Part shown: piece by piece, positions 9,324-18,179 of the stretch
Numbering within the stretch: the first letter of the stretch is position 1
How the letters are laid out: each line of letters begins with the position of its first letter
Source of the DNA: Ruegeria lacuscaerulensis
Lineage (GTDB): Bacteria > Pseudomonadota > Alphaproteobacteria > Rhodobacterales > Rhodobacteraceae
DNA length: 64,000 bases
NCBI RefSeq assembly: GCF_013033355.1
Contig: NZ_WQDY01000004.1
Location: 62,001-126,000 of the forward strand
Direction: 5' to 3'
The notes under the pieces: generated by a model
Database searches by the model: none
Told to the model about the DNA's origin: nothing
The model's input: the letters and a program-made list of their open reading frames with translations, nothing else
Translations under genes and position numbers: made by a program

Positions 9324-9911
9324 ATGCGCAGCGCAAAGATCAGCCGACAGACCGCCGAGACCGAGATCTCGGTCGAAGTCAATCTGGACGGCACCGGCAC
9401 CTACGACAACCAGACCGGCGTCGGGTTCTTCGATCATATGCTGGATCAGCTGGCGCGTCATTCGCTGATCGACATGACGATCCGCGCCAAGGGCGATTAC
9501 CACATCGACGACCACCACACGGTCGAAGACACCGGCATCGCGCTGGGTCAGGCGCTGACGCAGGCATTGGGCGACAAGAAGGGCATCCGGCGCTATGGCG
9601 AATGCCACTTGCCGATGGATGACGCGCAGGTGCGCTGTGCGCTGGACCTGTCGGGCCGTCCGTTCCTGATCTGGAACGTGGACCTGCCGACGCACAAGAT
9701 CGGCACGTTCGACACCGAGCTGGTACGTGAGTTCTTTCAGGCACTGTCCACCCATGGCGGCATCACCCTGCATATCGACCAGTTGCACGGCTTCAACAGC
9801 CACCACATTGCCGAAGCTGCCTTTAAGGCCGTCGCCCGCGCCCTGCGCCTGGCGGTCGAAACCGACCCGCGCAAGGCGGATGCGATTCCATCCACGAAAG
9901 GCGCGCTGTAG
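9324..9911 (+). CDS. hisB: Imidazoleglycerol-phosphate dehydratase
   Basis: 195 residues, the length of a monofunctional HisB without the phosphatase domain. Metal-binding histidine motifs are present: [24 protein letters not shown] and [13 protein letters not shown]. It removes water from imidazole glycerol phosphate, the sixth step of histidine synthesis. The start at 9324 follows AAGGAA; the frame is open upstream but lacks family sequence there. hisH begins on the next base after the stop. Confidence 0.97.
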   Translation: MRSAKISRQTAETEISVEVNLDGTGTYDNQTGVGFFDHMLDQLARHSLIDMTIRAKGDYHIDDHHTVEDTGIALGQALTQALGDKKGIRRYGECHLPMDDAQVRCALDLSGRPFLIWNVDLPTHKIGTFDTELVREFFQALSTHGGITLHIDQLHGFNSHHIAEAAFKAVARALRLAVETDPRKADAIPSTKGAL

Positions 9912-10550
9912 ATGCTGACAGCGATCATTGACTACGAAAGCGGCAACCTGCACTCGGCGGAAAAGGCGTTTCAGCGGATGGCGCGGGAATTGGATGCGGG
10001 CGAGGTCGTCGTGACCTCGGACGCGGATGTTGTCGCGCGCGCCGACCGGCTGGTTCTGCCTGGCGACGGGGCTTTCCCGGCCTGCGCCGCCGAACTGCGC
10101 GGCCATAAGGGCATCCACGACGCCATGATTGAGGCGGTGGAGCAAAAAGGCCGTCCGTTTCTTGGCATCTGCGTCGGGATGCAGCTGATGGCCTCTACAG
10201 GCCATGAATACACCGAAACTGATGGTCTGGGCTGGGTTGCGGGCGATGTGGTGCGGATTGAACCGTCAGACAGCGCGCTGAAAGTCCCGCAGATGGGCTG
10301 GAACGATCTGGTTCTGGAAAGCGATCACCCAGTGTTTGACGGGATAAAATCCGGCGATCACACCTATTTCGTCCACTCCTACCACTTCCGGGTCGCGGAC
10401 CCAGCACAGCGTCTGGCCTATGTGGACTATGGGCAGGACGTCACGGCCGTGATTGGCCGTGACACGATGGTTGGAATGCAGTTTCACCCTGAGAAAAGCC
10501 AGGATGTGGGGCTGCGCATGATCGGCAACTTCCTGACGTGGAAGCCCTGA
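9912..10550 (+). CDS. hisH: Imidazole glycerol phosphate synthase, glutamine amidotransferase subunit
   Basis: 212 residues, a class I glutamine amidotransferase. The nucleophile Cys is in FLGICVGMQLMA, the catalytic His-Glu is in MQFHPEKSQ, and the oxyanion strand is in the N-terminal YESGNLHS region. It hydrolyses glutamine and passes ammonia to HisF. The ATG abuts the hisB stop, so the two are translationally coupled. The partner hisF is 2.3 kb downstream, not adjacent. Confidence 0.97.
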   Translation: MLTAIIDYESGNLHSAEKAFQRMARELDAGEVVVTSDADVVARADRLVLPGDGAFPACAAELRGHKGIHDAMIEAVEQKGRPFLGICVGMQLMASTGHEYTETDGLGWVAGDVVRIEPSDSALKVPQMGWNDLVLESDHPVFDGIKSGDHTYFVHSYHFRVADPAQRLAYVDYGQDVTAVIGRDTMVGMQFHPEKSQDVGLRMIGNFLTWKP

Positions 10551-10554
10551 TCCT

Positions 10555-10956
10555 TTACTGAACGCGGGTCCAGGTCTGGCCGCGGCAGATCAGACCACCC
10601 GCAGCACAGCCTTTGACGGTCAGCTTGTTCTGGCTGTCCAGCTGCATCTTTGAACTGTAGGTCTTATCGCGGTCCGGGGCCCAGATTTTGCCACCACCAT
10701 AAGCGCCATCCCCTTGCGCCTGCATATCCCAGATCATCTGTTTACCCAGATTCTCATAGTTCAACGATTGATTGCCCGAGGCGTCAAACGCGCTATCGAT
10801 GGTTCCACAGATGGCACTGCCGCAGGGCTGGATCGAAACGTGCAGATAGTTGCCTTCATCTCCGGGCTCGGTTTTCCAAAGACCGTCGACCGGGTCTGCC
10901 AGCGCTGCCGTAGAAAGAACAGAAAAGGCCGCTGCTGCAATGAATGTAGATTTCAT
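10555..10956 (-). CDS. DUF2147 periplasmic protein
   Basis: 133 residues with a cleavable signal peptide (MKSTFIAAAAFSVLSTAALA). The mature part begins DPVDGLWKTEPGD and carries the DUF2147 pattern (GLWKT, CGSAICGTI, GGKIWAPDRDKTYSSKMQL, LTVKGC), a small beta-barrel domain. The function of the family is unknown; some members respond to envelope stress. It converges on hisH with a 4-bp gap and is divergent from hisA. Two cysteine pairs suggest disulfides in the periplasm. Confidence 0.88.
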   Translation of the reverse strand: MKSTFIAAAAFSVLSTAALADPVDGLWKTEPGDEGNYLHVSIQPCGSAICGTIDSAFDASGNQSLNYENLGKQMIWDMQAQGDGAYGGGKIWAPDRDKTYSSKMQLDSQNKLTVKGCAAGGLICRGQTWTRVQ

Positions 10957-11090
10957 GATCTTCTCCCTTTTATGAGGCCACTTTGTCGCGCCTTATGTCG
11001 TCGGGCAAGAATGACCCCGCGTCGCGTTGCATCCCCTGCCCCGCTTGTGCGATATCCCCCGCGTGTAACACTGATATAGGGCCGCCGATC

Positions 11091-11813
11091 ATGATCCTCT
11101 ACCCCGCCATCGACCTCAAAGACGGCCAGGCCGTGCGCCTGTTGCGTGGTGAAATGGACAAGGCGACTGTGTTCAATGACGACCCGGCCGCCCAGGCGAA
11201 AGCATTTGTCGAAGCCGGGTGCGAGTGGCTGCATCTGGTCGACCTGAACGGTGCTTTCGCCGGCGAGCCGGTCAACGCCGCCCCGGTCGAAGCGATCCTG
11301 TCGGCATGCAAAGTCCCCGCCCAGCTAGGTGGAGGCATCCGCGATATGGCCACAATCGAAACTTGGATCGACAAAGGGCTCGCCCGCGTCATTCTTGGTA
11401 CCGTTGCGGTCGAAAACCCCGATCTGGTCCGCGAAGCCGCGCGTGAGTTTCCCGGCAAGGTCGCCGTGGGCATCGACGCCCGCAACGGCATGGTCGCCAC
11501 CAAAGGATGGGCCGAGGAAACCGATGTCGAAGTCACTGATCTAGCACGCAGCTTCGAGGATGCGGGCGTCGCGGCCATCATCTACACCGATATCAACCGC
11601 GACGGCGCGATGCAGGGCCCGAATATTGATGCCACAGCCGCCCTCGCCCGCGCCGTGTCCATTCCGGTGATCGCGTCGGGCGGAGTGAGCTCGCTAGATG
11701 ATCTGATCGCCCTGCGCGATTGTGGCGTGGAATTGAATGGCGCGATTTCGGGCCGTGCGCTGTACGACGGGGCGCTTGATCTGAAAAAAGCGCTGGCCAC
11801 GCTCGGCGCGTAA
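11091..11813 (+). CDS. hisA: ProFAR isomerase (phosphoribosyl-formimino-AICAR-phosphate isomerase)
   Basis: 240 residues, a TIM barrel. It has [17 protein letters not shown] with the catalytic N-terminal Asp, the phosphate-binding QLGGGIRDM, and the second-half [14 protein letters not shown] with the second catalytic Asp, then VIASGGVSS. It opens the ribose ring of ProFAR to give PRFAR, the substrate of HisH/HisF. The start at 11091 fits homologue length; the frame extends 36 codons upstream without family sequence. Confidence 0.97.
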   Translation: MILYPAIDLKDGQAVRLLRGEMDKATVFNDDPAAQAKAFVEAGCEWLHLVDLNGAFAGEPVNAAPVEAILSACKVPAQLGGGIRDMATIETWIDKGLARVILGTVAVENPDLVREAAREFPGKVAVGIDARNGMVATKGWAEETDVEVTDLARSFEDAGVAAIIYTDINRDGAMQGPNIDATAALARAVSIPVIASGGVSSLDDLIALRDCGVELNGAISGRALYDGALDLKKALATLGA

Positions 11814-11829
11814 TCAAGCCGACCGGCGG

Positions 11830-12204
11830 TTATTCCAGCTTCCATGTGTGTTTCCGAGGCTGCCCATCTTTGTATGGCTGCAGCTCCGTTTCACTGATTT
11901 TTACGAATTGAAAACAACCCGACCAGTCTCCGGTCTTTTCGCACCACTTATCGCCATCAACATACCACTCGCCGTCGTAGGAGTTTCCCCCGAAATTACC
12001 GGCAAGTTTACCTTTTTTGCGACCAGTGCTGTATGCCTGTGCCCACTGGGTCTTGTCATCCTGATTAGAAATAGACCGGACTGTTGACCCGGGTAGGGTT
12101 GCCAAAAGTTCTGACTTGGACATGAAATCTTGCGCAATCGCTCCGGTGGTAAACACCCCGACACATATCACTGCTGCGCTGATTGTTTGTAAGGCAATTT
12201 TCAT
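11830..12204 (-). CDS. Small secreted protein, unknown function
   Basis: 124 residues from ATG 12204, preceded by TTGGGAGG. The frame is open 29 codons further but that part is not protein-like. There is a signal peptide ending near GAIAQ. The mature domain (DFMSKSELLATLPGSTV, then a Gly/Lys-rich middle, WCEKTGDWSGCFQFVKI, KHTWKLE) has two cysteines about 11 residues apart and a beta-rich look. It resembles small lipocalin-like periplasmic proteins common in Rhodobacteraceae, but I do not recognise a named family. It converges on hisA. Confidence 0.75.
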   Translation of the reverse strand: MKIALQTISAAVICVGVFTTGAIAQDFMSKSELLATLPGSTVRSISNQDDKTQWAQAYSTGRKKGKLAGNFGGNSYDGEWYVDGDKWCEKTGDWSGCFQFVKISETELQPYKDGQPRKHTWKLE

Positions 12205-12282
12205 AAAAAACCTCCCAATATGTACTTTGAAATGCGGCAATTCTATCACAAATCGCCGCCATCCCAAAACTTGAGAGGTATC

Positions 12283-12304
12283 GCCACGCACCCGCCGGCG
12301 TGGC
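12283..12304 (-). terminator. Hairpin after the DUF302 gene
   Basis: A perfect 7-bp stem GCCACGC/GCGTGGC with an 8-nt loop lies 7 nt downstream of the DUF302 stop. There is no T-run, so it could be a transcript-stabilising or Rho-assisted end. Confidence 0.35.
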
Positions 12305-12310
12305 AGAACC

Positions 12311-12757
12311 TTATTGCGCGGCCGCTGCAGTCAGTTTGGCCAGTGCGCCGCGCATCTTTTCGATGACTGGGGCGTCAGAGACACCATTGAGATCCTCCAA
12401 GGTCTCTTTCGGGTCTTCATAGGCCAACCAAACCTGCCCGTTGGCGTCCTCATAAGCCTGAACCTTCAGCGGCAGGAACAGCCCGGCGCGCGGGTCGATC
12501 TGCATGGCGGGTGTACCAAGTGCAGGGTTGCCGAAGATCAGCACCTGATTGGCCGGGATCGGTGTACCCACCTTCTCGGCGCCGGCGGCATGGTCGACAC
12601 GGGCAAAGACGGTTGCGCCTGCATTGCCGACAGCAGCCTCAAGCGCGTCCAGCGCCTCGGCCACGGATTTATTTGTCTCAACTTTGATGATGTCGTCTGC
12701 CATGGCGGACAGTGCCCCTCCGAATGTGAGTATTGAAGCCAGAATAAGATGTCGCAT
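12311..12757 (-). CDS. DUF302 periplasmic protein
   Basis: 148 residues from ATG 12757, preceded at good distance by AAAAGGA; the frame has two further ATGs, up to 12784, and the longer starts are possible. The chosen start gives a clean signal peptide (MRHLILASILTFGGALSAMA). The mature protein is a DUF302 domain: SVAEALDALEAAVGNAGATVFARVDHAAGA, VLIFGNPALGTPAMQIDP, LPLKVQAYED. DUF302 proteins are small alpha/beta proteins of unknown function, often in the periplasm. It is divergent from hisF. Confidence 0.85.
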   Translation of the reverse strand: MRHLILASILTFGGALSAMADDIIKVETNKSVAEALDALEAAVGNAGATVFARVDHAAGAEKVGTPIPANQVLIFGNPALGTPAMQIDPRAGLFLPLKVQAYEDANGQVWLAYEDPKETLEDLNGVSDAPVIEKMRGALAKLTAAAAQ

Positions 12758-12877
12758 CTCGATAATCCTTTTCATAAATTTCATCCCTAATTTCCACGGC
12801 TTCGCGGGAGATCACAATCACAAGTCTGGCATCGGCGGGGCTTTGCCGTTAGAGGTGCGCCAACAAAGGACTTCGAC

Positions 12878-13639
12878 ATGCTGAAAACACGCATCATTCC
12901 CTGCCTGGACGTCGCTGATGGCCGCGTGGTCAAGGGCGTCAATTTTGTTGGCCTGCGCGATGCGGGCGATCCGGTGGAATCGGCCAAGGCCTATGATGAG
13001 GATGGCGCGGATGAGATCTGTTTTCTGGACATTCACGCCACCCATGAAAACCGCGGCACCATGTTCGATGTGGTTCAGCGCACGGCCGAGCAGTGCTTTG
13101 TCCCCCTGACCGTTGGCGGCGGCGTACGCACCAAGGACGATGTTCGTGCCCTGCTGTTGGCCGGGGCGGATAAGGTCAGCTTCAACTCGGCCGCCGTGGC
13201 CAACCCCGATGTGATCGCCGAATCCGCCGATCAGTTCGGCAGTCAGTGCATCGTGTGCGCCATTGACGCCAAAACCGTCAGCCCCGGCAAGTGGGAGATT
13301 TTCACCCATGGCGGCCGCAAGCCCACCGGTATCGACGCGGTCGAGTTCGCCAAAACCGTCGTTGCCAAGGGTGCGGGTGAAATCCTGCTGACATCAATGG
13401 ATCGCGACGGCACCAAGGCGGGGTTCAACCTGCCGCTGACCCGCGCCATTTCTGATGCTGTGGACGTGCCGGTGATCGCCTCGGGCGGGGTCGGCAATCT
13501 GGATCATCTGGTCGAAGGCGTCACCGAAGGTGGGGCCAGTGCGGTTCTTGCGGCCTCGATCTTCCATTTCGGCGAATACACTATCCGCGAGGCCAAAGAG
13601 CATATGGCCGCCGCCGGCATCCCCATGAGGCTGACATGA
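12878..13639 (+). CDS. hisF: Imidazole glycerol phosphate synthase, cyclase subunit
   Basis: 253 residues, a TIM barrel. It has [23 protein letters not shown] with the catalytic Asp, [39 protein letters not shown] with the second catalytic Asp, and [13 protein letters not shown]. With ammonia from HisH it converts PRFAR to imidazole glycerol phosphate and AICAR. Its stop overlaps the hisE start by 4 bp (ATGA), indicating coupling. Confidence 0.98.
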   Translation: MLKTRIIPCLDVADGRVVKGVNFVGLRDAGDPVESAKAYDEDGADEICFLDIHATHENRGTMFDVVQRTAEQCFVPLTVGGGVRTKDDVRALLLAGADKVSFNSAAVANPDVIAESADQFGSQCIVCAIDAKTVSPGKWEIFTHGGRKPTGIDAVEFAKTVVAKGAGEILLTSMDRDGTKAGFNLPLTRAISDAVDVPVIASGGVGNLDHLVEGVTEGGASAVLAASIFHFGEYTIREAKEHMAAAGIPMRLT

Positions 13640-13953
13640 GTATCCTGCACGATCTGGCCGCCACGATCGACTCGCGCAAGGGGACGGACCCAGACAGCAG
13701 TTGGACGGCCAAGCTGTTGTCCAAAGGCCCTGAGAAATGCGCCGAGAAATTCGGCGAAGAGGCCGTAGAAGCCATCATCGAAGCAGTCAAGAACGACAAA
13801 GCCGGGCTGACAGCCGAGGCAGCGGATGTGCTGTATCACCTGCTGGTCATGTTGGCCGCGCGCGATGTGGCGCTGGATGACGTGTTGGCCGAACTGGCCC
13901 GCCGTCAAGGTATCAGCGGCATCTCCGAAAAAGCTGCAAGGCCAAAGGACTAG
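13636..13953 (+). CDS. hisE: Phosphoribosyl-ATP pyrophosphatase
   Basis: 105 residues, an all-alpha MazG-like pyrophosphatase. Its metal-binding helix region reads [17 protein letters not shown] and [12 protein letters not shown]. It hydrolyses phosphoribosyl-ATP to phosphoribosyl-AMP, the second step of histidine synthesis. It is a stand-alone HisE, not fused to HisI, as is usual in alphaproteobacteria. It overlaps hisF by 4 bp. Confidence 0.96.
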   Translation: MSILHDLAATIDSRKGTDPDSSWTAKLLSKGPEKCAEKFGEEAVEAIIEAVKNDKAGLTAEAADVLYHLLVMLAARDVALDDVLAELARRQGISGISEKAARPKD

Positions 13954-14014
13954 GCTTTCGCCGACGTGCCTTTATGATCGGGTTTCAACACCGAACGGAT
14001 CAAAGGGCCCGCAG

Positions 14015-14581
14015 ATGATCAAAACCTTGGCCACCCTATTGGCCCTTGTGGCGCTGACTGCTTGTGCCAGCCCTCCGTCCCAGACCGGGGACGAGGCGCA
14101 GCGTCTGGCCACCGAAATCCGAAATCTGGGCCCCGGCATTGATCCATCCGAGGCCGACCGCGCTGCACGTATCACCTATGCCTATACCGCGCAGCTGGCG
14201 CAGGAATACCAGATTACCGATCCTCCGCTGATCCACAATGCCAAGGTCAACAAGGGCCTAAAGCCGCGCGGACTGTGCTGGCACTGGGCCGAGGATATCG
14301 AGCAGCGTCTGAACCAAGAAGGTTTCAAAACCCTGAAGATTCACCGGGCCATCGCCAATGCGGATAACCCGCTGCGAATTGACCACAGCACCGCGATTAT
14401 CAGTCGCTCAGAGGATGAGATGCAGGACGGAATCATTCTGGACCCCTGGCGGTACGGCGGAACTCTTTTTTGGTCACCCTTCAGAGAGGACACCCGATAT
14501 GACTGGGTCCCGCGCGAGATTGTGTTGGCACAAAGGCGTATCGAACAATACGGCGAGCTCCTCGCCTATACAGGCGAATAG
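14015..14581 (+). CDS. Putative lipoprotein, unknown function
   Basis: 188 residues from ATG 14015. The lipobox is LTAC at residues 13-16 after a hydrophobic stretch. The mature part has conserved-looking blocks: GLKPRGLCWHWAEDIEQRL, IDHSTAIISR and LDPWRYGGTLFWSPF. The Cys, His and Asp placed in that order recall a papain-like/transglutaminase fold, but this is only a suggestion from pattern. I do not recognise a named family. It follows hisE by 61 bp on the same strand. Confidence 0.8.
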   Translation: MIKTLATLLALVALTACASPPSQTGDEAQRLATEIRNLGPGIDPSEADRAARITYAYTAQLAQEYQITDPPLIHNAKVNKGLKPRGLCWHWAEDIEQRLNQEGFKTLKIHRAIANADNPLRIDHSTAIISRSEDEMQDGIILDPWRYGGTLFWSPFREDTRYDWVPREIVLAQRRIEQYGELLAYTGE

Positions 14582-14582
14582 C

Positions 14583-15053
14583 TTATAGCTTGGACGAGAT
14601 CACCCCGGTCGCGAACCCACCCATCCGCAGCTCGCCGAAAAGGCGCTGATATTCGATCTTGGGACAGCGATTCATCACCACATCAACACCGCGCGTCTGC
14701 GCCTTTGCTGCAGCGTCGGCGTGTTCCACACCGATCTGCATCCAAATGGTTCCCAATTCCGGAAACGCATCCAGTGCTTGATCAACGATCGGAGGGACAG
14801 CCTCGGACCGTCGAAAAATATCAACCATATCGACCGATTCCCGAACATCTAACAAAGACGCCCGAACCTTGGTGCCAAACAGCTCTTTTCCCGCATGCCC
14901 AGGATTGACCGGGATAACCGTGTACCCCTTGAGCGATAAGTAGCGCGCAACATAATAGCTGGGCCGGACCGGGTTCATCGAAACACCAAGCACGGCCACA
15001 GTTTTCGTGCGCTTAAGTATGTTCGACAGAAATGCGTCTGTGTATTTAGTCAT
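14583..15053 (-). CDS. CoA-binding domain protein (YccU type)
   Basis: 156 residues. It has the Rossmann-like CoA-binding domain found alone or in succinyl-CoA ligases: TKTVAVLGVSMNPVRPSYYVARYL, GYTVIPVNPGHAGKELFG, SVDMVDIFRRSEAVPPIVDQAL, GTIWMQIGVEHADAA and a conserved Cys in VVMNRCPKIE. Stand-alone members bind CoA; their reaction is unknown. It converges on the lipoprotein gene with 1 bp between them. Confidence 0.88.
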   Translation of the reverse strand: MTKYTDAFLSNILKRTKTVAVLGVSMNPVRPSYYVARYLSLKGYTVIPVNPGHAGKELFGTKVRASLLDVRESVDMVDIFRRSEAVPPIVDQALDAFPELGTIWMQIGVEHADAAAKAQTRGVDVVMNRCPKIEYQRLFGELRMGGFATGVISSKL

Positions 15054-15082
15054 GCCGCCACCCTATGCGCAGTCCATCAAAG

Positions 15083-15112
15083 AAAAAAGCGCCCAGGTAA
15101 TAACCCGGGCGC
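15083..15112 (-). terminator. Rho-independent terminator on the minus strand
   Basis: The minus strand reads a stem GCGCCC...GGGCGC (15089-15112) extended inward by three base pairs past one A-C mismatch, followed directly by six T residues (15083-15088). It probably ends the YHS-gene transcript, whose stop is 140 bp upstream. Confidence 0.75.
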
Positions 15113-15252
15113 AAGGTGTTGGAACGAGGGACAGTGAAATGACCCGCGGCAGTTCCGTTCCGCGGTCACTGTGACATTTAAGCATGTCCCGGATAAAAAA
15201 AAGAGGGGGCGCGCATTTTTGTGATGACAGATCACGAAAAGCGGAAATTCGC

Positions 15253-15708
15253 CTAGTTCTCGTAGAGGATAACAGGCCAGTTTGCCTCGGCCATTCGAAT
15301 AAAACCGCTTGTATCCTGTTCCCACATACGCTCGATCGCTGGCGAATGCGTCAGGTAAAGGCGTCCATCGATCACCTGCCACAGGTTCGGGTCTGTACTG
15401 ACCAATTCCCCCTGAGCCATTGCATAAGCGCAGTATCCTCCGAACTGAGGCGCGTAAGCACGCGGGTTCATTTCGAACGCATCACGGTTTTCAGGTGTCG
15501 CAAAGTGCCACTCGGCCCCTTTCCACACCACAGAATACTCTGGGCGGCCGCGAACAGGGGCATCGCCGTTGAAATACGACACCGCATCATACCCAGCCAT
15601 GGCTGCGCCATCCGTCTTGTAAAACACGGGTAAATGCTGCGCGAACGCAGCAGGAGCAAGCATAGAGGCGGTTATCGCGCCCAATAGGAAACGTCGGTAC
15701 ATCTTCAT
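15253..15708 (-). CDS. YHS domain-containing secreted protein
   Basis: 151 residues with an N-terminal signal peptide (MYRRFLLGAITASMLAPAAFAQ). The body carries the YHS pattern: MAGYDAVSYFNGDAPVRG, WHFATPENRDAFEMNPRAYAPQFGGYCAYAMAQG, ending with a conserved WPVIL. YHS domains are thought to bind metals, often copper or heavy metals, through the Cys and neighbouring residues. The start could be 15708 or the second ATG at 15702; the signal peptide allows both. It is a single gene with its own terminator. Confidence 0.87.
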   Translation of the reverse strand: MKMYRRFLLGAITASMLAPAAFAQHLPVFYKTDGAAMAGYDAVSYFNGDAPVRGRPEYSVVWKGAEWHFATPENRDAFEMNPRAYAPQFGGYCAYAMAQGELVSTDPNLWQVIDGRLYLTHSPAIERMWEQDTSGFIRMAEANWPVILYEN

Positions 15709-15808
15709 AAGGTCTTCATTAGGAAGTCAGGGTATCAAGATGCAATTGATTAACGCCGCTGAAACCCCAATTAACGCGGATGTGATCGCGCGTGGGTGAA
15801 TAAACGCC

Positions 15809-16078
15809 CTAGTCGAAAATATCCTCGATCACATCCCATGCTTCGTCGAACACGCGTGAAAAGACGCTCTTTTTCTTCTTCTTTTTGGTCTTTCGCTGTT
15901 TTTCGATTCGGCGGTCCGGCTTTACGTCGGACAGCTTGCGCTTCGGCACCATTTTGAGGTCGTGCAACGGTGCGCCGCAGCTTGAACAGCTTAGCTCGTG
16001 GCGTTGCTTACCTTTCAGGACCAGCGCAGCTCGGGTGCCGCAATAGCAGCAGGTGACAATTTTCGAAGGGGTGGAAAT
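15809..16078 (-). CDS. Small zinc-ribbon protein with basic linker; probable non-standard ATT start
   Basis: The core reads KIVTCCYCGTRAALVL...HELSCSSCGAPLHDLK, two CxxC pairs forming a zinc ribbon. A very basic Lys/Arg run follows and the C-terminus is acidic (DEAWDVIEDIFD). In-frame ATG codons at 16111 and 16141 lie inside the 3' end of rlmB and lack ribosome sites. Immediately after the rlmB stop, GGAG sits 6 nt before an in-frame ATT (16076-16078), which gives an 89-residue protein starting just before the ribbon. The ATT start is my inference; with ATG 16111 the protein is 100 residues. The function is unknown, possibly nucleic-acid binding. Confidence 0.72.
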   Translation of the reverse strand: MSTPSKIVTCCYCGTRAALVLKGKQRHELSCSSCGAPLHDLKMVPKRKLSDVKPDRRIEKQRKTKKKKKKSVFSRVFDEAWDVIEDIFD

Positions 16079-16091
16079 GGCGCTCTCCTGT

Positions 16092-16865
16092 CTATCTATG
16101 CCTTGAAGCATATAGGGCAATTGCGGCCGCATTTGAGACATTCAGCGATCCAAAGCCGCCTGCCGCGTCAATTTTCACCAAGTGGTCAACGGTTTCCTTG
16201 GTTTTCTGCCTCAACCCCGGCCCCTCGGCCCCAAGCACCAAGGCGACCGGTTGGTCGAACTTACTATCCAGCGTCGCCTCAATCGTCTGCTCGGCCTCAC
16301 CGTCCAGACCCAGGACCAGAAAACCCATATTCTGCAGCTCAACGATTGTATCGGCCAAGTTGCGCATGCGCAGGTAAGGTTGCCGCTCTAGCGCTCCACT
16401 GGCCGTTTTGGCCAAGGCACCGGTTTCCGGCGCCGAGTGGTGACGGGTGCCGATAACCGCACTGGCCCCCAGAACCTCGGCCGAGCGGAGAATTGCCCCG
16501 ACGTTATGCGGGTCGGTCACACGGTCCAGCAGAATGACACGCGGATGTTCACGCCCGATACAGTTTTCGGCCAGCCCGCCCCAATCCAACGGCTTTACCT
16601 CAAGCGCGGCCCCCTGATGCACCGAGCCGGGGTCAATCGGAGCAGTAAACTTGCGCGGATCAACCATTTCAGCCTCGATCCCTGCAAATTCAATGGCTTC
16701 GTTCAGCTTGTCGCGGGCATTCCGGGTCACGATTAGGCGCAATTTCTGCCGTTTGGGGTTCATCAGGGCATCGCGCACAGCGTGCAAGCCGAACAGCCAT
16801 ACAGTTTCAGAAGCGGCCGCCTTGCGCGCCTGTTCCTTTTCAACGACCCACTTGGGTTTCTTCAT
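16092..16865 (-). CDS. rlmB: 23S rRNA (guanosine-2'-O)-methyltransferase RlmB family
   Basis: 257 residues, a SpoU/TrmH-type trefoil-knot methyltransferase. It has an N-terminal substrate-binding domain (VWLFGLHAVRDAL) and motif 1 VILLDRVTDPHNVGAILRSAEVLGA. Motif 2 is PVALVLGAEGPGL and motif 3 is GSLNVSNAAAIALY. It methylates the 2'-OH of G2251 (E. coli numbering) in 23S rRNA using SAM. Other TrmH-family tRNA methyltransferases share these motifs, but length and N-domain favour RlmB. It is divergent from tRNA-Tyr. Confidence 0.92.
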   Translation of the reverse strand: MKKPKWVVEKEQARKAAASETVWLFGLHAVRDALMNPKRQKLRLIVTRNARDKLNEAIEFAGIEAEMVDPRKFTAPIDPGSVHQGAALEVKPLDWGGLAENCIGREHPRVILLDRVTDPHNVGAILRSAEVLGASAVIGTRHHSAPETGALAKTASGALERQPYLRMRNLADTIVELQNMGFLVLGLDGEAEQTIEATLDSKFDQPVALVLGAEGPGLRQKTKETVDHLVKIDAAGGFGSLNVSNAAAIALYASRHR

Positions 16866-16981
16866 TTCTTGGGCCTCCTGGCCGGGAATTCGGTTTCCTG
16901 CGCCAAAGCAGTATTTTCCTGTTGACGCTCGTTTAAGGCGCTAGTAATCACGCCTCCACGTCAGGTGCAACGCCTGACAGT

Positions 16982-17065
16982 GGGCGACAGGCCGCAAGGT
17001 GTGGCAGGGGACTGTAACTCCCTCGCGGAGACGCACGCCTGGTTCGATTCCAGGGTCGCCCACCA
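16982..17065 (+). tRNA. tRNA-Tyr (GTA); integration target of the downstream element
   Basis: 84 nt with a long variable arm (class II). The acceptor stem GGGCGAC pairs with GTCGCCC, the anticodon loop is CTGTAAC with anticodon GTA, the T-arm contains GGTTCGATTCC, and CCA is encoded. Its last 15 bases lie in the 16-bp sequence that is repeated at 29109-29124, so the gene was left complete when the element integrated. Confidence 0.93.
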
Positions 17066-17066
17066 T
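17051..17066 (+). repeat. attL core, 16-bp direct repeat
   Basis: CAGGGTCGCCCACCAT, the end of tRNA-Tyr plus one base. It is identical to 29109-29124; the flanking bases differ on both sides. Confidence 0.9.
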
Positions 17067-17110
17067 TTCCAAATTTCACTTAAAATAGTCAGATACTTAC
17101 AGAGCGAATT

Positions 17111-17143
17111 GTCAAACTTTTGTATGAGGTTTGACAGTTTACG
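17111..17143. repeat. Candidate left arm-type sites of the integrase
   Basis: GTCAAAC (17111-17117) and its inverse GTTTGAC form an inverted repeat. The right half extends to GTTTGACAGTTTACG (17129-17143), which recurs with one change near the other end at 29014-29028. The block is about 45-77 bp from the core, the usual range for arm sites. Confidence 0.55.
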
Positions 17144-18176
17144 TTCTTTCTTTGACCTTACCCATTGATGCCATAGCGTCCTCAGACAGTTGCGCGCGGC
17201 TTGCGGCCACAGTGTAACGGGTGACTTCGGACAGGGTTTTGTGACCGCTGATAGCCATGATTTGATGCGGTGTGCATCCGCCTTCTGCCAACATTCGACA
17301 AGTTGCCTTGCGCAGACCGTGAGCTGACAAGCCAGAAAGTCCGGCGTCTTGAACCATGCGCTTGAACCAATTGGTGAAACTCTCGGGCTTCAGCGGGCCG
17401 CCTCGGTCGGACACCAAAAATGTCAAATTGTTTTTCGGCAAAGAATCGAGGGTACGTTTCAGCTCAAAGTGTATCGGGATCGAAACTTGCTGGCCCGTCT
17501 TTTGCTGCGTGATCGTCAGCACATTGTTTCTGACGTGTTGCCGCCCCATGCGCACCACATCGGCCCTGCGCTGCCCCGTGTAGAGCAAAAGCATCAACGC
17601 CAAATGCGCCCGAGACCCGGGCTTATGATGCGCCAAAAAACGTTCAATGTGTTCATCCTCCCAAGTAGTGAAGCCCCCTGTATTTTCTTTCAGCTTGCGC
17701 ACGCCTATGGTCGGATCATCGCGACGCCAGCCCATTTCAACTGCGTGACGCATAAGGATGCGGATCATTCGCAAGAGGCGGTTCGCAGCGGATGGTGTTC
17801 CTGCCCTTTCGTTCACCAATCTTTGAATGTGCCGGCGCTGAAGCAAGGCCACCCTCTTGTCTGCGTGCTCCTTTCGAAACCGTTCTAAGATGTTGCGATA
17901 CGTGCGTTTTGTTACATCGGACAGGTTGGTGAAGTCGGACGTGCGGTAGTAACTAGCCACCAGTGCGGTGATGGTCCCCGGCTTGCTCTTGGTCCTGCCC
18001 ACGTCCATGCGTTCGCCTTGGGCCGCCAGCTCATAAGCGGCCATGAACTCGGGACTCCATGGCAAACCGGACAATGCAGCACGGGGATAGCCCGTGCGGC
18101 GATAATACCAGCGCATCTTGCCATGTCTGTCTTCAAAGCCCTGACAGTATTTGGGCGGTCTTCGGAGTTGTTTCAT
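17139..18176 (-). CDS. Tyrosine recombinase (phage-type integrase)
   Basis: 345 residues. The N-terminal arm-binding/SAM-like core-binding region spans about 65-150 and the catalytic domain about 170-340. Catalytic residues are visible: Arg203 in TGQRRADVVRM, His286 and Arg289 in SAHGLRKA, His312 in SGHKTLSEV and nucleophile Tyr321. It catalyses site-specific integration and excision at the tRNA-Tyr att site. The stop lies 73 bp inside the left att core. It follows the Xis-like gene by 3 bp, so both are in one operon with the HTH gene further upstream. Confidence 0.95.
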   Translation of the reverse strand: MKQLRRPPKYCQGFEDRHGKMRWYYRRTGYPRAALSGLPWSPEFMAAYELAAQGERMDVGRTKSKPGTITALVASYYRTSDFTNLSDVTKRTYRNILERFRKEHADKRVALLQRRHIQRLVNERAGTPSAANRLLRMIRILMRHAVEMGWRRDDPTIGVRKLKENTGGFTTWEDEHIERFLAHHKPGSRAHLALMLLLYTGQRRADVVRMGRQHVRNNVLTITQQKTGQQVSIPIHFELKRTLDSLPKNNLTFLVSDRGGPLKPESFTNWFKRMVQDAGLSGLSAHGLRKATCRMLAEGGCTPHQIMAISGHKTLSEVTRYTVAASRAQLSEDAMASMGKVKERT

Positions 18177-18179
18177 TGG

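Noticed and set aside
8928..10205. 425-codon minus-strand open frame across hisB and hisH
   Set aside because: Only the last 79 codons have a family pattern (Lrp ligand-binding). The rest is antisense to well-supported his genes.
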